Source: Liolophura sinensis (Eukaryota > Mollusca > Polyplacophora > Chitonida > Chitonidae). From it: 64,000 nucleotides of DNA. Position numbers and translations under genes: made by a program. Of this stretch, positions 1 to 13,078 are shown piece after piece. The notes beneath the pieces were generated by a model that saw nothing but the letters and a program-made list of their open reading frames with translations, did not search any database and had not been told where the DNA came from. Position 1 is the stretch's first letter; each line of letters begins with the position of its first letter. The stretch spans positions 13,487,191 to 13,551,190 of the forward strand of contig NC_088300.1 in the NCBI RefSeq assembly GCF_032854445.1. Direction: 5' to 3'.

Positions 1-3000
1 CATGGGCAAGCATAATTATTTAGACTTACAGCTTGCCTGGCCTGTGGCAAAGCAGCCATAATAATCTTGACACAAGCTGGACATCAAAATTTGAATCCTA
101 CTTCCCCAAGAGCTGCACATGGGAGGGGTACCTAACAACGAAATGGGGTCGTCACTCACAGTCTCATCGCTATACATGGCACCTTCTACCCAGTCGCCAA
201 GAACTTCAAATGTTCAGCAATAATCTCATACCTGCCTAAAGTAAAGACAATCTCCGTTATTTTCATACCAAGCATACACCTGTCCACCAAAGATGGTAAC
301 TGGCTGACAGCGAGGAAAGACTTTACATTCTAAAATGCACAAAATTACAGGGGTGATACAGCCTTGGCTTTGAGCTCATCAATTAACTGTCTGGAGGCAA
401 TGATGTACAACCTTCAAAAGGCTTGATCATTCAGCTCGCTCTACGTAACCAAACGTCAGCTACAAGAGGGTGCTGTATAAATTTTATGCACTGCAAAATC
501 AGTGACATAAGAGTACTTCCCGGAATTCTGCTTTCTCACTGGTGAATGTACAACAGTTTTGTTTATAAGTTCACAGGGTGCAGTGTTTGCTTGTTTTTCT
601 ATATTTCTTAACAAAAAAAAATCCCCAGCAAAAAAATGTTGAATTTTGTTTTTCAAGCATAACTTGTTTTCTTTTCTTTTCAGCAAGTCCAAGCAGATTG
701 AAAGAAACTGAACTGACTTGGACAGACCAACTAAGAGTGATCCACAGGCGAGCTATAAGGAGACCAGACATTTTTCAGTTGTTTTGATGTGGCAATAGGT
801 ATACTGTAACAGCCTTAGGTGTGATATTTGTTGTGTTTACTGTTTCGGAAATGAGGTAAAGTATGTTAACCTATATTGCATGTCTCCATACAACTGCAAC
901 ATGATCGGTCCTACATTCTGGCTGTTCCATATACTTTAGCCCTCGAGGACTTACAGACATCATGACTTTCTCAATGTAATTTACTCTGTGAGATTACGCG
1001 CTTCATGTTCATAATTTCCATTATAAGGCTGAGGTATTGCTCTCTGCTCTTTACACAACAATAGTGTGTTCATCACAGACACGCACGGACTGGAGCCCTC
1101 TACCTCTGACCGGATCTCTGTCCTGGGGACTAGTCCTTTCTGGGATATCATTCCGCGCCTCTAATCGAATTTGTTTCGGAGAGGCGAGTTTTCATCACAC
1201 CGCTGCTCTGTCTCTAACACGATTATCTATCGTTTACTCCTGAACACCTTCCAGCCAAAGAAAATGTGCGTTTTAACCTCTATAATGGAACAGAAACGAG
1301 TTAGAATCCCATGGTTGTTGGGGGAAGTGATTCCAGCGACATTAGGCTGGGCCGAATGGAAATTATCTCGGCGTGTACTGGCACTCAAGTGGGGGCAGAC
1401 GCTGGCTTGTTTGCCGAAAACAAAACCGTTTTAAATATCACAGGGAGAAGCTCTGACCACAAGGCCAATGAGTGATAGCGTGAATACAAGTATATATAGG
1501 CAACACCTACCAAGGGAGCATGTAGCAATTGTTACTGTATTATATCAATTTGTGATTTGTATCCTGAGCACATATACATGTAGCTCTACAGTGTAAAGTA
1601 ACAATACCACCACAAACATGGAGTATATGCTACTCTAGAATTAAATGCATGGCCCAAAATTTTACAAAAATTTATATCAAACCAAATTCTAAATCGCTTG
1701 TTGTCTTCAATGTCGCACAAGAACAGTGAAAAGTTTTCACAAAACAACTTATTTTATGCGAGCAAATTCCTTTCGATTCCTAACAATTCTGTATATTTAT
1801 GGTCTACTTCAAAGTTAGTGTCGGGAGTATACTTTTACCAGACAGCTCCCATGTGGTGTAATGTACAAGGGTAGCCTGGGTGTGGGGAAACAGCTCCGGG
1901 CAGGCTAAGTTCTAACGCGATGGCGAGAATGATTTGTTTGCGCTGCCACAAGCCAAACTGATCAAAACTCGGCGAATGGGTGACACTCTGGCTTCCGGCC
2001 AGCCAAAATGTCATCATCTCTCTAATTATCTTCCCCAACTTGGATGAACTTTCTCTTACTATATGCCCCCAGGTTTCCCTCCCCGGCTGACGTTTAATCA
2101 GCCCGTCTATTATTGTAATATCATTTGTTTTCATGTCTCGAGCTGTCGTTGACCCCTATGACAAGAGAAGCTAAGACAAGAAAAAGACACCAAGTGGTTC
2201 GACGCAACGATGCACGAAAGACGAGGCAGGGCCTGCGTCTTTCCAATGATGGCACTGGCAAATACTCGGGAAAAAAACCTCCCAATCTAATTTGCAGGTT
2301 TTCTTCGAGACTGCGGCTCGGACGCTCTACCTCGTCTTATTGAGCAATTCAATCAGCCTGTGTCAGTTGTTTGCCTAGCGTCAAGGCCTGTCAGGGCCGC
2401 ACAATGCCAGAGGCCTCCAAGAGCTTTTCACCAGAAACTGGAAGGCAATGGACAAACAAGGAAACTACAATAACGGATCGGAACCTGTCAACGAAGCCAT
2501 TGTAAAGCTACAGCCTTTACGTGAACGGGCCACTTCCTTTACACTGTCGATCTTGTTTTTTTCATTAAACCCTAATTTGCAACAAATCATGGCAATCCGA
2601 TAACAGATGATTTTTCTCTGTTGTAAACTTATATTAATACTGACAAACGTTCCGAGGGCCAATTTGCTAAAGCGGATATTGTTTGAATATTACGTTAGTC
2701 TATCGTTTTCAGCCATGTACTTTATTTTTCTTTCACCATTTTTTGTATTCTAAAGTGGTCATATTTACATATAAATGTAAACAGATTGCAAATTTTAGAG
2801 CATGACCAAACTTATAGGTAAATCTTATATTCTGAGTGTCATACTTTCTATGCAGATGTACCTTGAATTGATATACTTGTGGACACAGAATAAATTATTG
2901 AGTTGCGAATTATTTTTAAGTTCCCCGATGGTTTTTCGATGGCTGTAAATCATCAATTAACACAGCTCAATCAGCAAATGTGAGGTATATATTTTAGGTA

Positions 3001-3880
3001 CAAATATGCAATATGAAGACTTTTGGTTGATTTGGTAGGTGAAGCGCGCATATTCTGTATACAAACATTTCTGCTTTTCTGTATTGTGCTAATAATTCAC
3101 TTATTTATTTGAGTGTTCTTTGACACGTCAAGGATTGTTCAATTATAAAATAGCGATCATTTATTTAAATGGAGGAAGCCGGGGTAAAATATGACTATGT
3201 CATGTATGCATTGGCAAATTACTCATGCCCGAACTTTTCCACATACCATGTGTGCAAACCATATTCGTGGAAGACAAGTGGTATTATCAACGTTATACAT
3301 GTACTACGCTAACATCCACGTTACCGTCGTAGTTCGTCACCACAAACAATGATCCAGACAGGGATAATTTACAAATTCTCTGTCCAAGTTTTGAATCCTA
3401 ATAATATATGTGTAGCGAGCACGTTTAATCCTTATTCTGTGCACGGCAGGCTCCCATCTTTCGGGAATGGGTAAGTTTTGTATTGTGTATAAGCAGTAAA
3501 ATTTAGTATTTAACTTTTTAGCATGAATTATAAACCTGGCCTGTAATGCATGGTACTTTGCAAATCAATGTATAATTTTAATAATTTCTCTGTGTTGTGA
3601 ACATGAAAGCAACAGAACTGACATGTCTGATTAACAATATTCATATATTTGATGTTATTTCAAAAAGCTTAGCGGTCAGTGTTCTAGGTGGACGGAAACG
3701 GAACGCTCGAGGAAAAACACCGATCTATGGCAAGCTACTGACGATCTTTTGGTCGACATATAATGTACAAATATGGACACCATATTTGTGGAAAACAAGT
3801 GTTCTTCAAAGACTGCACACACTGTCATATGAAAGTCGTAGACTGCTTATTGTCACCAAGTTCCCACGTGCACACAGTGA
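1..3880. other. Unique AT-rich sequence, no gene recognised
   Basis: Short frames only, none with a domain. No splice-bounded open exon and no clear repeat except the small string shared by 3256-3290 and 3775-3808. Confidence 0.6.
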
Positions 3881-3887
3881 GAGCGAT

Positions 3888-3972
3888 GGGTTTTGAACCT
3901 GCACCTTGTGTGTCCCAGCGAGGGAAGTGCGATCTAGTTGTCACTATATAGGCGACGACTAGCTCAGCTGAT
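3888..3972 (-). repeat. tRNA-like SINE head (degenerate)
   Basis: On the minus strand a box A-like cagctgagctag (10 of 12 consensus bases) near 3959-3970 is followed 59 bp later by a box B-like ggttcaaaacc (10 of 11) at 3889-3899. The gap is longer than in a normal tRNA. A related short string, accatatt-gtgga-acaagtg, occurs at about 3256-3290 and 3775-3808, the latter on the tail side. Probably an old tRNA-derived SINE; not a functional tRNA. Confidence 0.4.
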
Positions 3973-4090
3973 GAACATAAATGTATATCTTCAAGGTAGT
4001 TAAGATGCAATGATATCTCACATACTTACCTAGTGGGCAAGTGTTGATAGGCCTCAAGTTAAAGGCTTTTGAATTGGAAATCATGATAGA

Positions 4091-4230
4091 TTTGATGGGT
4101 GTTTTACGCCGTACTCAAGAATATTTCACTTACACGACGGCGGCCAACATTATGGTGGGAGGAAACCGGGCAGACATCGTGGGAAACCTATGAAAATCCA
4201 CAGGCTGCTGCCAGATCTTCCCAGAAATCA
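4091..4230 (-). repeat. tRNA-derived SINE, 3' part (cgtataagtgaaatattc family)
   Basis: Read on the plus strand it begins ggtgttttacgccgtactca, followed by the family's acgacggcggcc, tggtgggaggaaacc and gaaaatccacaggctgctg. It is the reverse of the element seen in the other orientation at 55705. The tRNA-like head is missing or decayed past about 4230. Translated frames crossing it are not genes. Confidence 0.8.
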
Positions 4231-5370
4231 CAAATACGATGTTTTGCATTGCTGTTAGGCGTCCTCTTTGCATGTCAGCTTCATTTTTTCATTTTATTTT
4301 TAACAATAAACATTTCTGATTCCTAATTTTGACCAGTGAATCAATCGCTTCTTGTCTCTCAAATTCCTTTCGATAAATTTCCATGTATTTCGAAAGTCAG
4401 CATGGAATTTTCACCATAAAAAGGCTACTTTTGATAAACAGCGATGGTAAATTGTATTGCTACGTTTGACTCTGAATCACTGTGGTAGACTTACTGATTT
4501 GATTTCGATCCCATTTTCCCTGGCAAGGCCACTGTTCTACATAAAAAAATTATTTTCTGTTGTTACTCGAAGACATTACCCGGGGAAGTGTATCCGGAAT
4601 GAATTACCGTTACGAGAGGTTGAAATGAACTTGCAAAAATAAAATGGAAGCATTGTCACTGTTATATTCAACTTGACATACTTCTTTGGAAAACTCGTGG
4701 AAATTAATAGCATGCATTAAAGTTCAAAACTGCCTGTATATAGACCCCGGCTGAGACAACTTTTCTCTTTGCCTCTTGGCGCAGAACCTTGTATTTACCG
4801 TCGTTGGAGAGATCAAAATTTTATGACGTCTAACTGATGACTGTTCCAGATGCCATTTTTGTGGCTGGCCTAAACTTTGATATCCATGGAAGCGCACCGT
4901 GTTCAACATAGCTTATTATAAACTAATATCTGGTTGTCCGAAATACCCCATTCCATCCCCAACATTTCCAAAAATATAAGAAAGAAAACTAAGAAAACCT
5001 TAAACGAAATGACAGGACGTCATGTTGCTTAGTTTGGTTTCATATAGATTGTTTCGCTTTGTGCATTGATTGCACTGACGGTACATACATTTTGAACGAA
5101 GAAATGTGGCAGTCAGCAGAGAAAACACGTCATTTACATGAAAATTCAGTATAGAACCAAATACATACGGGAGCAATTATGATAATACCCTTATATGCCC
5201 TCTTTCGAACATTACCTTCAGCTTTCGCTTTAAACAGGTGCTGCCTAATTGTTTAAGTCCAGTGGCTATATACAGGAGTATATTACATCAGAGGTTTTAT
5301 CCACAGGAAAATGTATCCTTTCCGTCTGTACTGTACATATTCTCCTTCTGAGATACTGAATTTAAATGTA

Positions 5371-5476
5371 GCCGTGGGTTTACCCCGGGTTCCCCCTACC
5401 ATAATGCTGACATCCGTTGTATAAATGAAATATTCTTGAGTACGGCATAAAACACGAACCAAATAAATAAATAAAT
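5371..5476 (+). repeat. tRNA-derived SINE, 3' fragment (same family)
   Basis: Starts gccgtgggtttaccccgggt, runs through accataatgctgacatccg and aaatattcttgagtacggc, and ends in an aaataaataaataaat tail. It is 5' truncated, without box A or B. Confidence 0.8.
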
Positions 5477-5989
5477 TTTAACGTGCATAGAATTTAGCTG
5501 ATAACATGTATATTTGATTATTGATTCCTTCATCATTTCAGTTGGCATTACCATTTACGTAAAACACGAACCGTGTACATGAGTAATGTTTATGTTAAAT
5601 TAGAAAATCGGTGATTTAATTTATCCATATTATTTCCTGCGTTTTACCTGCAGGCGTACATCAGGACAGTCGACATAGTTCGTTTGTTTGTGTTTTATAC
5701 ACGGGGTGACATTTCCAAATCACTCATCCCAAATCATTGACCCTGTCCAAAAAAGAGCAAACTCACAAAGGGTTGTACAAATAGTTGATTACTCGTTGCA
5801 TCACTACAATAGTAAATGTGTACCTCGTTGTTATTGAACAGCTGCTGTGCAGCCATCCTTGGTGAGAGGATGCTCAAGATGTCGTGTTAAAGAAAGGGCA
5901 AACAAAACACATAAATCATTTAATGATGTCTACAAGAGAATTTCAAATTCAGAGCGACTTATATTTTTCGCGTCATTTTCAGCGAAGTC

Positions 5990-6115
5990 TCAGTCTGTAA
6001 AGCAAAACACAAAACACTTGTGTTGTTTCATTCAACACAGAAATGTGCTAAATATGAAGTATAAGTTTGTGTTGCACAATAATAGAACACAAACTCGTGT
6101 TGAACCAAAATGAGA
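5990..6115. repeat. Possible MITE remnant rich in AACAC / GTGTT
   Basis: Short inverted AACAC/GTGTT strings recur (acacttgtgttg, tcaacacagaaatgtg, aacacaaactcgtgttgaac). They resemble the interior of the element at 46071-46319, which has gtattcaacacagtgtattc. No clear ends or target duplication are visible, so this is tentative. Confidence 0.25.
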
Positions 6116-6380
6116 TAATTTATGCCATACAACGAAAACTTGTATTTTTAATTAGTTGACCTATTGCTTTAAATTCTTTTCATTTAATTAAATACAATCA
6201 CATGTTTGGATTAAAAAGCCATCTGTATGAACAATATTGATAAGGTATGTCTTCACTGAGCTCATACAACTTCAGCCACTCCGTTAAAATGTTGAGGTCT
6301 GCAGGAATAAAATTCTTGTGAACTTATCTTACTCATGTAACTTGCCAAATTTTATTCAGATATATGTACCTGTTTGATAT

Positions 6381-6505
6381 TTATTTTTTGATCAGTGTTT
6401 TACGTCGTACTCTAGAATATTTCATATATACGACGGCGGCCTGTGTCATGGTGGGAGGAAAGTGGGTAGAGCCACGGGTAAACCCACAACCACATATCCG
6501 CATCA
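6381..6505 (-). repeat. tRNA-derived SINE, 3' fragment (same family)
   Basis: Plus-strand order is gatcagtgttttacgtcgta, cgacggcggcc, catggtgggaggaaag, gggtaaacccacaaccac. This is the reverse complement of the 55705-type element, diverged and 5' truncated. Confidence 0.75.
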
Positions 6506-6560
6506 GATTGAGCTATTTTATAAGACCAGAGAAAAAACTGGTGTGAAGTAAGCTTGTATG

Positions 6561-6695
6561 TATGCTTACGGCTTTACGTCGTGCTTAACATTTTTTCAGT
6601 CATATGACGATGAGGAGTCACTAGGTACGTGTATACACATATACTGTGTCTTCTTGTGTCAGGGCGAGTCCATGTGGCCAAAGTGCTGCGCCATC
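6561..6695 (-). repeat. SINE tail fragment (cactcactca family, diverged)
   Basis: ggctttacgtcgtgcttaac, tttttcagtcatatgacgat and gtgtcttcttgtgtcaggg parallel the 3' half of the complete copy at 58643-58989, with substitutions. The tRNA head is absent. Confidence 0.65.
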
Positions 6696-7206
6696 ATGCA
6701 TTGTCAATATAGTCCATGAGGCCCACCACACAGTGCAAACATTTAACTGCATTACTTCTGTGAAGTAAATCTGAAGTTATGAGATACGCTGTCCATTGTT
6801 CCTTCTAATGATATGCTTTCTTCATGTTTTCTTTAGCCTTCGCTATTTTACTGGGTTTCTTATATCGATAACAATAAGAGATAAAATTGTACACATTAGA
6901 GTGTATACACATGGAAAAACACTGAATACGCTTTTAATACAAAAAAGTTAAATTTATTTGACTGGTAATCAGCTCCGTATTCAAGACGATTCTATCTGTG
7001 TATATGACAGTGATTAGGTTTATGACTATACACAGTACCCTTCACCAGGTACACCTCGAATAAGCCAGCCAGTATATTATTTGTGAACCTTATTTTGCTG
7101 CTGAAAGGCAAAGAAAGAACAAAAGTGATCAAAGATCATTAAAGAGGAAAGTCCAGAAAAGTTGTTCCATGTATATTTTTGTTCGAATTTTTCCAACCGA
7201 GTAACG

Positions 7207-7465
7207 AGGTTTTAAAACATCAGATTCCACGGTAGACTTTAGTGACGTCGTATCCTAATTTTCCCCTCAAATAGTTCGTATCAATGTCCATTCGACAAAT
7301 GCATTCGTAGACCTACATGTACGCATTCAGAAGGATGAAATCAAGCGGCGCATGTGTGTTGGCCTCAGTGTGACGTCACTGGTCTAAATATGGTCGAAAA
7401 GGGACCCGATAGAATCCACAGTGTCAAATACATTTTACTAGGTTGAAAATAGTATAAAAATAAAC
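7207..7465. mobile_element. Inverted-repeat (MITE-like) element, copy 1
   Basis: Shares an ordered series of segments with 26041-26290: aaaacatcagattccacggt, aaatagtt, atgcattcgtagacctacat, atgaaat, atgtgtgt, gatagaatccacagtg and ggttgaaaatagt. Its own terminal inverted repeats are eroded. It encodes no protein, so it would have been non-autonomous. Family and superfamily are not determined. Confidence 0.5.
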
Positions 7466-8942
7466 TCAACCATTTTTGTGAACCTTGTTTAATAGTCTGT
7501 CATCTGGCACATATCTCTCATTTGCATATTTTTTACTTTATCTTGAAAGTAACATTTTTTAAAATACATTTCGTAAAATAAAATAAAATGGAACACAATA
7601 TATGACATACGCAAATGTAGACGTCAAAAAAATTGTTTTCGGTTGTTAATTTATTTATTAACTTTATCATTTATAACGTATACGACGCTACAGCGCATGC
7701 TTCGCTCTCTACCTTTCACTGCCGCCAATAACAGATTTGTACAGAGATCTTGAACAACCCTAAGTCTCTGAGGTCATGGTGATGAGACAGGAAGTGATGT
7801 CAGAAAACACAACCAATCTGTCTCAACGTTTGTATCTAGTAATACTTTATATTCATGCATTCTCTTTATCTAGAGAGTGTATTGCATGATTCTAACCATA
7901 ACCTGAAACAATTTTATTGATGAATGTCCATTAAATAGTTCGCGACATGAGACAAGTGAATAGGATAAAACTAAACAAGTCTACGCGCATCTCACAGGGT
8001 CTAAAGGTCAAGCTTGTCTATTGGTAGCAGTGAGGCCAAGCCAAAGGTATAGAGCCACGCATGCGCTGTAAGGAGTACGAAACCGGATAAATGGTTTTGA
8101 TTATTATTAACTCAAGACCATAGAATACAAACATGCATGATAATAAATAAATACTGAGATTACATATAAAGGCAACTTATAGCCAGACAATGTATTTAAT
8201 ACAGATTTTGTCCCCACACGGCTTTTGAAGTCCATACGGTAGCTGTCATTTGATTGTTACTGGATTCAAGTCTTGCTAAGATATACAAAGCTATCCCCAC
8301 TCCACATTAATCGTGGTCCAGACTTGCAAGTTATACTGATACATACTGTACGTGTTTGAAGCTGATACGGATGTGGCCTACTATTCTGGTATGAAGCTAT
8401 GGGGGCAAAAAAAAAGTTTTACGAGAAAAAGTAAACTATACATAATATATGACACATATGCGAACCTTTTCATCTTTTTTTACAAGGGCAGTTAAGTACT
8501 TATATTGTAAGGTGCGCTTTATGGTACATATTTTGATAAAGAAATATTTTCATTATATTATTATTAATTATATAAATCTGCTCGTAATAAAATACAATTC
8601 TTACCAGAATCTGAAAAGTTATACAAATGTTTTAATGTACCAACCGGCAAAAAATGTGTTAAATGAGTTTTTATTTATCGTCTGCATTTAATTATTGTAC
8701 TATAAAATCCCCGTAGAAAACAAAAACATTTGTATTTCCGTAAACCATACTTTGTATCTGATACGGGTGGGTTCTTACTATGTGCTATTGCTATAAGTAA
8801 TGATACTTCAGTTCATAATTATCAGAACCGATATTATATAAATCATTGGGTTGGCAGAGATCATGACCATGACACCCACTGACGACATAATGAAGGTAAC
8901 AACCTGCTGGCCTCCCAGGCTTAATAAGCCTCGGTTTAAACC
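7466..8942. other. Unique AT-rich sequence, no gene recognised
   Basis: The 80-residue frame at 8449-8691 is AT-driven (Ile, Tyr, Asn, Lys) and has no motif. Confidence 0.6.
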
Positions 8943-9738
8943 AGAGACAGTTGTGCTGGAAACCAGTTCGTACTGGCTCAGTTGAAAGCAGATAGCATTA
9001 TGCAGGAAACCAGTTCTCACTGATTGACATTAGACAAGATATCAATGTGCTGGAAAGCAGGTCACATTAACCCAGTTCAAAGTAGATATCATTGTTCTGG
9101 AAGTCAGTTCGTGCTGATTCAGTTCAGATCAGGTACCACTGCTCTAAAAAACAAAACTTAAATAGTTCAGACCAGATATCCTTATACTGAAAACTAGCTC
9201 GAACTGACTCATTTTAGACGATACAATGCCTGTACTGGACCAGGTGCCATTAAACCAATTCGCACTGACTCAGTTCAGACCAAGTACCTTTAAACCAGAT
9301 GGCAACGACTTATTTCAGACGAGGTATCATTGTGCTGGAAACCAAGGTGCGCTGACTCAGTTCAGACCAGATACTATTGTGCTGGAAACCAGCTCATATT
9401 ACCAGCTCATATATAGATTCAGTCCCGGTACCATTGTGCCGGACCAGGTACCATTAAACCCGCTCGCTCTGACTCATTTCAGACCATGTACCATTAAACC
9501 AACTCGCAGTGACTCATTTCACACCATGTACCATTAATTCAACTTGCACTCTCTCATTTCAGGATAAGTACCATTAAATCAGCTCGCACTGACTCATTTC
9601 AGAATATGTACGATTAAACCAATTCACACAGACTCGTTTTCACACCATGTACCATTAAAGCAGATCGCACTGACTCATTTCATGCCATGTGCCATTAAAC
9701 TAGCTCGCACTGACTTAGTTCAAACCAGGTAACATTGT
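8943..9738. repeat. Degenerate minisatellite, 47-bp units changing to 40-bp units
   Basis: The left part has 47-bp units of the form ccagttcgtactggctcagt ... tgctggaaa. From about 9460 the unit shortens to 40 bp (ctcgcactgactcatttcag accatgtaccattaaaccag) because the tgctggaaa segment is replaced by attaaaccag. The open frame at 9226-9537 (repeated TQFRP and related strings) is a by-product of the repeat. Confidence 0.85.
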
Positions 9739-9747
9739 ACTTGCCCA

Positions 9748-9815
9748 TTTCTTTTTTTTGTTTTTTGGTTGTTTTTTTTTTGGTTTTTTTTTTCTTTGTG
9801 TTTTGTTTCCTTCAA
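9748..9815. repeat. T-rich low-complexity tract
   Basis: Runs of T broken by single G or GG directly after the 40-bp repeats. On the minus strand it is an A-rich tail-like tract, but no SINE body adjoins it. Confidence 0.9.
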
Positions 9816-12800
9816 TTGTCAAAAACGTTTACGGAAATGTACGGAGTAAAAAAATTATTGAATTCCATCAACCAATAATGCGGGCTTCTTCAGCTGGACT
9901 CCTAAACTAAATTAGATGTTAAATATGATCTCCGTTACATCATTTACGTAGCATCAATAGCCTGGGCATGTAATTAGGTGGACGCGCTCGTGTGTAAATG
10001 AACGTAGATGCGGACAGATCGGTGATACAGAAATGCTTGGCCTGTGTCTTATATGTCTCCCACACTGGTTATTCACGTGTTTGTAACATGATCACGAAAC
10101 AAAGCGAGGCCTTGTGTGTAAAATCGTGGTGTTTGCTAGAGACGTAATAACATCAGCCACACAAAGGCATCATTCGAGCTGTGTACCCAATATATAGCGC
10201 CGTTTATTTAGTTGTACATCGGCTGGGAGAATAGACGTATCTTTAATGCACTATGAGTATGTATTCATACGCTGGGCTTACTTTTCTAAGTGTGGATAGA
10301 GAGGCGGTGAGTTAGTGCGTTTTCATCGAGCATTGAAGAGGGCGTTGTGTGTTGTTGCTGTCCTGGCCGGTTTGAAAGCCAGATGATGCCCGTTGCCGCG
10401 TGAAAATAAAACAGGCTGAGAGGCCGTCATCGAGAACACCTGATCGCACTCTCTGTAGAAAGTAGGTGGCCAGAAAAATCATGCCGAAGCGGAAAGGACA
10501 AAAAATGATATAGGACTATGAGCCAGTAAAAAGATGCAGGTGTGTATAGTAGTGCGTGCTGCGCAGGCTCCAGGGGGAGAGAAGGGCGGGCAATTAGCAA
10601 TGCGGCACACTCTATTCTGACGTATGCTACCAGGAATTAATACACCTATAATCGATATATACATTAAATGTAAAACAGCAAAAGCAGTCAGAGGTCTTTG
10701 TATACTTTTAATGTCAAGTATGAAAATCGATAAAGCGTATCACGCGTATCGTCAAAGTAGTGGAGACTAAAATCTGGGATTCCACTACGATATCAATTTA
10801 CAACTATTGATTTGCGAGTAATCAGGTGAGTGTCTAAGTGACGGAAATGGTGGCGTGTGCGATTGGATGATTGAAGGGTTGATATGGAATGCTTGTATTA
10901 TTCACGCTTTACCAGTACACCAGGAATATATGCAAATTCATATTTACAAATTGTTTTAAAGAGGCATGATTGAATCGGATGGATTGGCACCTATTACGGC
11001 GAGGAAATGGCATTTTGCGTGCCTATCGGAAGCTTTGGTTTGAGAGAATGTGTTATTGCCCAAGAAATGAATGAATGATTATTGGCTAAGTATGGAAGAT
11101 ATGAACAACCAACTATGACTAACAGATGTTTGGATCTATATCACATCAGCTATTGTGCAAGTCTTGGAACTATCGGGTTTCCTAGTATTTTTGGTTTAAT
11201 AGCTTATAATCCTCATAAATACTGGTGCGACTATTCCTTTCGGTCTATCCAAGGGCTAATATACAACAGTGCAAACCTGCCAGATTTTCATCAAAAGTGA
11301 GAATTAATTTAGGACTGATTAATCATTTTCTGCATTATTTATTGAATTACCAATATTGATTTCAATGGTCTTCAAATGAAACGACGGACAAGGTAGCGGT
11401 GCCTCGATGAACAGACAACATTTATTAGGCCTACACACAAGTTATCTCCCTTTTGCCGCTCGCTTCTACGCGATCAATTAAACAGAATGATACCTGCGCC
11501 TCTTCAAGTCAGTTTTCAAGTAACAGTTATGTTTAAACAAAGAATTTTATAATCGGTTTATGATGAGACTATGAATGAATTAACCACTTGGTATATATTT
11601 ATTTCACATGGAATAATTTATTTATTTATTCATAACCATGTACATATGTTATTGTGCAAAAGTCCAAACACAAAGTGTTTGATCCCAAATCTCTTTTCGT
11701 ACGTAGATTTCTGCGCTACACATTGACCAGATTACACCAAAGCTGTGAAGTACATAAAACACAGTCAGAATTCTATGACCGATATTCAAATATCATGGCC
11801 CCTAAGTTAAGTGTTATAAACGCCGTCGCCAGATACTATCTTGCTGGATCATGTGGTCCCTCGGATTTCGTACCTTTATTTCGTACCTACTATACATACT
11901 TAGCCATTCTCCAAATGAGATTAACGAAGGGTAAATATATGGCGGCGCGTGTCTCGGTATAGTAACCAGCGATATGACAGCGCCTCAATAAAAACAATTT
12001 AAAGGACCATCCTTGGACCGAGCTGTACCTAATTATAACGCGACTGGTGATATGTTGCTGTAGTCTTTGATCGGGTTTGGAAAAATTAATGAGGTACTGT
12101 TACATTCGTTGATTAGCACCTGATTGGTTACTGGCGGGCGGTCGTCTGCTTCCTCCAAAATGGTAAGCTAGTTCTGCTTTGTCAGGCGCCATTGAGGAAG
12201 CGGGCAGATGGCCGGGCCTTGGACGTCTGAGAAATTTCATTATTCCTCGCCCAGCATGAATACAGCGGGAAACAGCGATACATAATACAGTTATCACTTT
12301 ATTCTAGAGGGGATAAATTAGCGACTTGAATGTTCCAGTGAAGGACGTCCCCCATGCGCCCTAGTTAGTGAGCGAAGCGCCTCGAGGTATATACCGGACC
12401 TGGTAGACCAGCCATCCTTTAATCAGTTTTAAGATAGAGACACCGTGCCTGTCAACAAAGGCATATCCGTCTCACTCTCAATACACTCAGCAATTCCACA
12501 CAATTTGTTTAATTCATTTTCTAATGAAAACCAAATGACGCTCTATCACAGTATAAAAATGGGCCTTATACCTTCTTAGCTGTAATTAAGCTGATCCTGG
12601 TTTTCCCACCAACAAAACCGCAAAGCTCTCACTTACACAGCGATTACTGGAACTTTTTCGGATAAGTTATATTCCAACAAGTACATTCCTGCCCGTCACA
12701 TTTTGATGTTCATGTTACTGCTTCCTATGCAGAACAACAGAACAACTCAAGGATTTCACGAAGTAATTCTTAAACAGAGAAAATTCAGATTATATAAAAC

Positions 12801-13078
12801 AAAATCTATCATTTTGAGGATATAACTTGATTTCATTGTTATATTTTAATTCGTTGAGTGTATAATGCAGCTGGTATGAGAAACACGCAAATACAGAACA
12901 CATCTAAAGGCAAACCCTTAGATATAAATTATTACAGAAGGTTAATTTAGCATACTGGGGTCCCGGCCCTTATTGCAGATCTAATTGTTAAACGTGACAA
13001 TTGTCACATCAAAAGTCACTCAACTGCGTTAACATCTTGAAAACATGAAATTAGGTTGCAGATTTAAGTCTGGAGGTT
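9816..13078. other. Unique sequence, no gene recognised
   Basis: Somewhat less AT-rich at about 10200-10620 and 12100-12420. The 102-residue frame at 11654-11962 has no recognisable domain. Confidence 0.55.

Noticed and set aside
9226-9537. 103-residue plus-strand frame with repeated TQFRP
   Set aside because: Translation of the degenerate minisatellite.
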